Shown here: positions 15,385 through 16,909 of the stretch, piece by piece
How the letters are laid out: each line of letters begins with the position of its first letter
Position numbering within the stretch: position 1 is the first letter of the stretch
Assembly (NCBI GenBank): GCA_023424865.1
Contig: JAFADM010000464.1
Location: forward strand, 1 to 16,909
Direction: 5' to 3'
Source: Bacillota bacterium
GTDB taxonomy: Bacteria > Bacillota_A > Clostridia > DSM-8532
DNA length: 16,909 nucleotides
Notes under the pieces: generated by a model
What the model saw: the letters and a program-made list of their open reading frames with translations, nothing else
The model's database searches: none
Told to the model about the DNA's origin: nothing
Translations under genes and position numbers: made by a program

Positions 15385-15666
15385 CTAGGCTACACCCTGA
15401 TAAAGTAATATTTCCAATAGGGAGGACAGTATATTGCCTTTGGTTATCAATTCAAATTTGGGGCCGCATCCCTCCCGATAGATGCGCACTGCCTGTAAAA
15501 TAGCGATTTTGTTATGCTGCTCCGGCTGCACCTTCACTGCATATTCAGTGTTGTTGACAGTTACGCTCACAGTATAGCTTGCTTCCAACGGATCGGCATG
15601 CGCCTTCATCACTAGGGCATTGTGAAGGGATTTGTAATGTTTTTCTTTTAATTGTCGTATGACCAT
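15385..15666 (-). CDS. Hypothetical small protein, 93 residues
   Basis: I do not recognise this protein. From the ATG at 15666 it has 93 residues: a basic N-terminus (MVIRQLKEKHYKSLHNALV), a middle rich in alternating hydrophobic and polar residues suggesting a beta-hairpin (YTVSVTVNNTEYAVKVQ), then a mixed C-terminus ending LLEILLYQGVA. No signal peptide or membrane helix is seen. Upstream in-frame starts at 15675 (ATG) and 15687 (TTG) exist, but AAAGGA lies ten bases before 15666 and nearly touches 15675. A gene is likely because the frame is open with a sensible ribosome site, but expression is unproven. Downstream lies the GC-rich hairpin, and 13-base direct repeats bracket the gene. Confidence 0.55.
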   Translation of the reverse strand: MVIRQLKEKHYKSLHNALVMKAHADPLEASYTVSVTVNNTEYAVKVQPEQHNKIAILQAVRIYREGCGPKFELITKGNILSSLLEILLYQGVA

Positions 15667-15691
15667 GATTTTCATTTCCTTTCTCAATGAT

Positions 15692-15704
15692 TGTCCGGCA
15701 ATGC
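15692..15704. repeat. 13-base direct repeat, right copy
   Basis: This is the second copy of TGTCCGGCAATGC, 448 bases from the copy at 15244-15256. Confidence 0.6.
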
Positions 15705-15734
15705 TTGAAAGGAAGAATCAGCGCATGCTATAAT
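15705..15734 (+). promoter_or_regulatory. Plus-strand promoter-like site facing the ribbon-helix-helix gene
   Basis: TTGAAA (15705-15710) and a perfect TATAAT (15729-15734) are 18 bases apart. No convincing plus-strand gene follows; the predicted transcript would start near 15741 and run antisense into the end of the gene at 15813-15992. It could equally be a chance match in AT-rich sequence. Confidence 0.35.
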
Positions 15735-15776
15735 ATTTACGCTGCATTTGCCTTCGGGCATGTGTCGGTTGGGAAA

Positions 15777-15807
15777 GCGGCGTTAGGCTTTGTTCGGCTG
15801 GCGCCGC
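15777..15807. terminator. Weak terminator-like hairpin after the ribbon-helix-helix gene
   Basis: GCGGCG (15777-15782) pairs with CGCCGC (15802-15807) over a 19-base loop. On the minus strand it starts six bases past the stop of the small gene and is followed by TTTCCC. On the plus strand it is followed by a pyrimidine-rich stretch, so it could end transcripts from either side. Confidence 0.35.
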
Positions 15808-15812
15808 CTTCT

Positions 15813-15992
15813 TCATTCTTTGAGGTCATCCTTCAACTTCTTAATCCCACGCCTTGCGGCTTCCATCATATTTACGTTTTCCTGCTGGCAATAGGACTCT
15901 AAGATCCGCTTGCATTCCTCATCATACTTTACAGCCATTCTATAAGGCTTGGGATTGTCCGTTTTAGGGCCTCTCTTTTTGCCTGTTATCAG
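15813..15992 (-). CDS. Small ribbon-helix-helix-like DNA-binding protein, apparent CTG start
   Basis: A 59-residue protein with the pattern KKRGPKTDNPKPYRMAVKYDEECKRILESYC, then an amphipathic helix and a basic RRGIKKL tail. The 'KRGRPTDNPK...' opening followed by one strand and two helices is typical of small Arc/MetJ-like (ribbon-helix-helix) proteins common in clostridia. The strand YRMAVKY would insert in the DNA major groove. The frame is open to a GTG at 16022, but that codon lies at the predicted transcription start. An excellent site, AGGAGGTGAT (complement of 15996-16005), instead sits seven bases before a CTG at 15992, which gives the expected family N-terminus. It has its own strong promoter with twin palindromes, suggesting autoregulation. 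Confidence 0.75.
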   Translation of the reverse strand: MITGKKRGPKTDNPKPYRMAVKYDEECKRILESYCQQENVNMMEAARRGIKKLKDDLKE

Positions 15993-16012
15993 TAAATCAC
16001 CTCCTCGTGCAA

Positions 16013-16056
16013 ACAGGGTCACCCTTATTATAAAATAGGGTAACCTTGTTTGTCAA
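16013..16056 (-). promoter_or_regulatory. Strong promoter with twin palindromic operator
   Basis: On the minus strand TTGACA (16056-16051) and TATAAT (16032-16027) are both perfect, with an 18-base spacer. The -10 box lies between two related palindromes, AGGGTCACCCT (16015-16025, perfect) and AGGGTAACCTT (16037-16047, two unpaired positions), with centres 22 bases apart. Taken together, 16013-16025 and 16037-16049 form an 11-of-13 inverted repeat. A protein bound there would block the promoter; the small ribbon-helix-helix product is the natural candidate. Confidence 0.7.
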
Positions 16057-16088
16057 ATGTGAATTATCCTTATTCCTATATAAAGAAA

Positions 16089-16147
16089 AATCCGAACCAT
16101 CGCAACAGGGACAACCTGTCATGAATGGTTCGGATTATCTATTTTTT
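16089..16147. terminator. Bidirectional terminator
   Basis: A perfect 12-pair stem, AATCCGAACCAT (16089-16100) with ATGGTTCGGATT (16125-16136), encloses a smaller ACAGG/CCTGT stem (16105-16109/16115-16119). T runs follow on both strands: ATTTTTT at 16141-16147 on the plus strand and TTTTTCTTT on the minus strand. It terminates the membrane protein/repressor operon, lying 85 bases past its end. The segment 16137-16221 holds only a small AAAAG/CTTTT hairpin (16206-16219). Confidence 0.8.
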
Positions 16148-16221
16148 GTGTGGCGCGAATGAATTTGAACGGGCTTTAAAGGATATTTTTGGACCTAAGG
16201 GCGTTAAAAGTTCCCTTTTGT

Positions 16222-16431
16222 TCATTCAAAATAAAAGACTTCCTCAAATGTTTTTTCAAGTGCGATACAAATAAGAAATGCCAGTTTGGCGCTCGGACAA
16301 AATTGAAGATTTTCAATAGAGCTTATGGTTTGCCTTGAAGCTCCGACCATTTCTGCTAAATCCCCTTGTGATATTCTTCGTTCTGCACGCCACATTCTAA
16401 TTTTATTGTTTAGTATTAATTCGTTTTCCAT
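16222..16431 (-). CDS. Small Xre-family (HTH) transcriptional regulator, YgzD-like
   Basis: A 69-residue protein that is almost all helix-turn-helix: NKIRMWRAERRISQGDLAEM, then VGASRQTISSIENLQFCPS as the recognition part, then LAFLICIALEKTFEEVFYFE. This is the pattern of short YgzD-like Cro/Xre repressors that have no sensor domain. The frame is open to 16467, but the ATG at 16431 fits the family and starts four bases after the previous stop, implying translational coupling. The paired upstream gene encodes a small membrane protein, a pairing often seen in Bacillota, so the membrane protein may modulate the repressor, but that is only inferred. It probably controls its own operon. Confidence 0.9.
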   Translation of the reverse strand: MENELILNNKIRMWRAERRISQGDLAEMVGASRQTISSIENLQFCPSAKLAFLICIALEKTFEEVFYFE

Positions 16432-16435
16432 AGCG

Positions 16436-16747
16436 TCACCATGTCTGCAAAATATAGGCCAGTGCAAATGCTACAGCTGCAAAGATTCCGCAAATAGCTG
16501 AAATTAAAGACTGTTTTGTCCTGAGAAAACGATATTTATAAAGATTCCCGACGCCCAGATACCCCCAGAAAACGGCCAGCAGATCATTAGCAGGCAAGGC
16601 CTTGGTAAATTTATAAATGATTAAAACAATAAAGAAAATACCCAGGCCGATTTCTCCGTATCGTTTCGATTGCATTTCAATATATTGCTCGCCTTCATCC
16701 GTTTTGCTTGATTGCTTATTGCGCTTTAAAATTTCATCCCTATCCAT
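16436..16747 (-). CDS. Small membrane protein, DUF6442-like
   Basis: A 103-residue protein with a polar N-terminus (MDRDEILKRNKQSSKTDEGEQYIE) followed by a motif like QSKRYGEIGLGIFFIVLIIYK. Three membrane helices follow, at about 34-50, 56-70 and 82-101. The acidic lead-in, the RYGE turn and the length fit the DUF6442-like proteins found next to YgzD-like repressors. The family name is from memory and should be confirmed. Function is not known. A binding site, AGAGGAG, precedes the ATG at 16747. The stop is four bases before the start of the repressor gene, so the two are one operon. It may sense a membrane or cell-envelope state; nothing in the sequence shows this directly. Confidence 0.75.
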   Translation of the reverse strand: MDRDEILKRNKQSSKTDEGEQYIEMQSKRYGEIGLGIFFIVLIIYKFTKALPANDLLAVFWGYLGVGNLYKYRFLRTKQSLISAICGIFAAVAFALAYILQTW

Positions 16748-16777
16748 ATTGCTAATCTCCTCTTTTTAATAGTTATA

Positions 16778-16806
16778 ATAGTAAAACAAACCATTCATTA
16801 TGTCAA
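16778..16806 (-). promoter_or_regulatory. Promoter of the membrane protein/repressor operon
   Basis: On the minus strand TTGACA (16806-16801) and TACTAT (16783-16778) are 17 bases apart, 30 bases before the start codon. The -35 is perfect. The -35 hexamer forms part of the left arm of the inverted repeat at 16801-16839. Confidence 0.65.
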
Positions 16807-16839
16807 GTATGCAAGACAATATTATTTATATACTTGTCA
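16801..16839. promoter_or_regulatory. Inverted repeat over the -35 (operator candidate)
   Basis: TGTCAAGTAT (16801-16810) and ATACTTGTCA (16830-16839) match as inverted repeats at nine of ten positions, with 29 bases between centres. Further ACAAG-like words lie between and beside them. It fits a site for the adjacent small Xre regulator, but no binding evidence exists. Confidence 0.45.
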
Positions 16840-16909
16840 GTAATAAGACAAGAGAATGAAGCTTGAGGAGTATGTTGCAAAACAGTGATGAAATAGCTGA
16901 TCTTAGCAG

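Noticed and set aside
15687..15902. Plus-strand 71-codon frame starting at 15687
   Set aside because: It starts upstream of the predicted plus-strand transcription start, has no ribosome site and overlaps the ribbon-helix-helix gene in antisense.
16150..16180. tRNA 3'-end-like string on the minus strand (GTTCAAAT, then ATTCGCGCCA)
   Set aside because: The T-stem does not pair and there is no acceptor, D or anticodon arm. It looks like chance, though a relic attachment site cannot be excluded.
16143..16279. Open plus-strand frame reading GANEFERALKDIFGPKG
   Set aside because: No start codon or ribosome site fits, it runs out of the terminator T run, and it overlaps the end of the Xre gene on the other strand.
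16872..16909. Possible start of a plus-strand gene (MLQNSDEIADLS) at the right edge
   Set aside because: GAGGAG stands only one base before the ATG, and only 12 codons are visible, so a gene cannot be supported from this window.

Overview
The window looks like a chromosomal piece of a low-to-moderate GC Bacillota, most likely a plant-polysaccharide-degrading clostridium (Paenibacillus-type bacilli are the main alternative). Three things point there: stacked CUT1-family sugar importers of the MsmEFG and LplABC kinds without their own ATPase, YesM/YesN-type and membrane-bound AraC-type sensors, and AGGAGG ribosome binding sites with several GTG starts. The species cannot be named from the sequence.

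Layout. (1) 1-1211, plus strand: the tail of an LplB-type permease and a full YtcP-type permease, the end of an importer operon that begins outside the window. (2) 1456-4688, minus strand: operon 1, a lipoprotein sugar-binding protein followed by two permeases. Divergent to it at 4926-7472 is a two-component system, a YesN-type response regulator and a YesM-type histidine kinase, the obvious candidate controller of operon 1. (3) 7533-12725, minus strand: operon 2, two permeases, a large binding lipoprotein, then, after a terminator and a dispersed repeat, a cytoplasmic GH43 glycosidase. Divergent to it at 13067-15241 is a one-component membrane sensor with a C-terminal AraC domain, the likely regulator of operon 2. 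(4) 15244-16909: a different, small-gene region with an unrecognised 93-residue protein, a ribbon-helix-helix protein with a well-formed promoter/operator, and a small membrane protein plus Xre-type repressor pair.

How it works together (inference): plant-cell-wall oligosaccharides, probably xylan- or arabinoxylan-derived given GH43, are sensed outside the cell by the two membrane sensors, which switch on the neighbouring importers. The sugars enter intact and GH43 hydrolyses them in the cytoplasm. Energy would come from a shared MsmX/UgpC-type ATPase encoded elsewhere.

The least ordinary signals are non-coding. A 63-64 nt two-hairpin element is present twice, each time just beyond the terminator hairpin of a transport operon. 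A double hairpin lies between a binding-protein gene and its permease. The ribbon-helix-helix gene has twin palindromes astride its -10 box and an apparent CTG start. No CRISPR array, rRNA, tRNA or transposase was seen. No convincing new defence or enzymatic system is visible.
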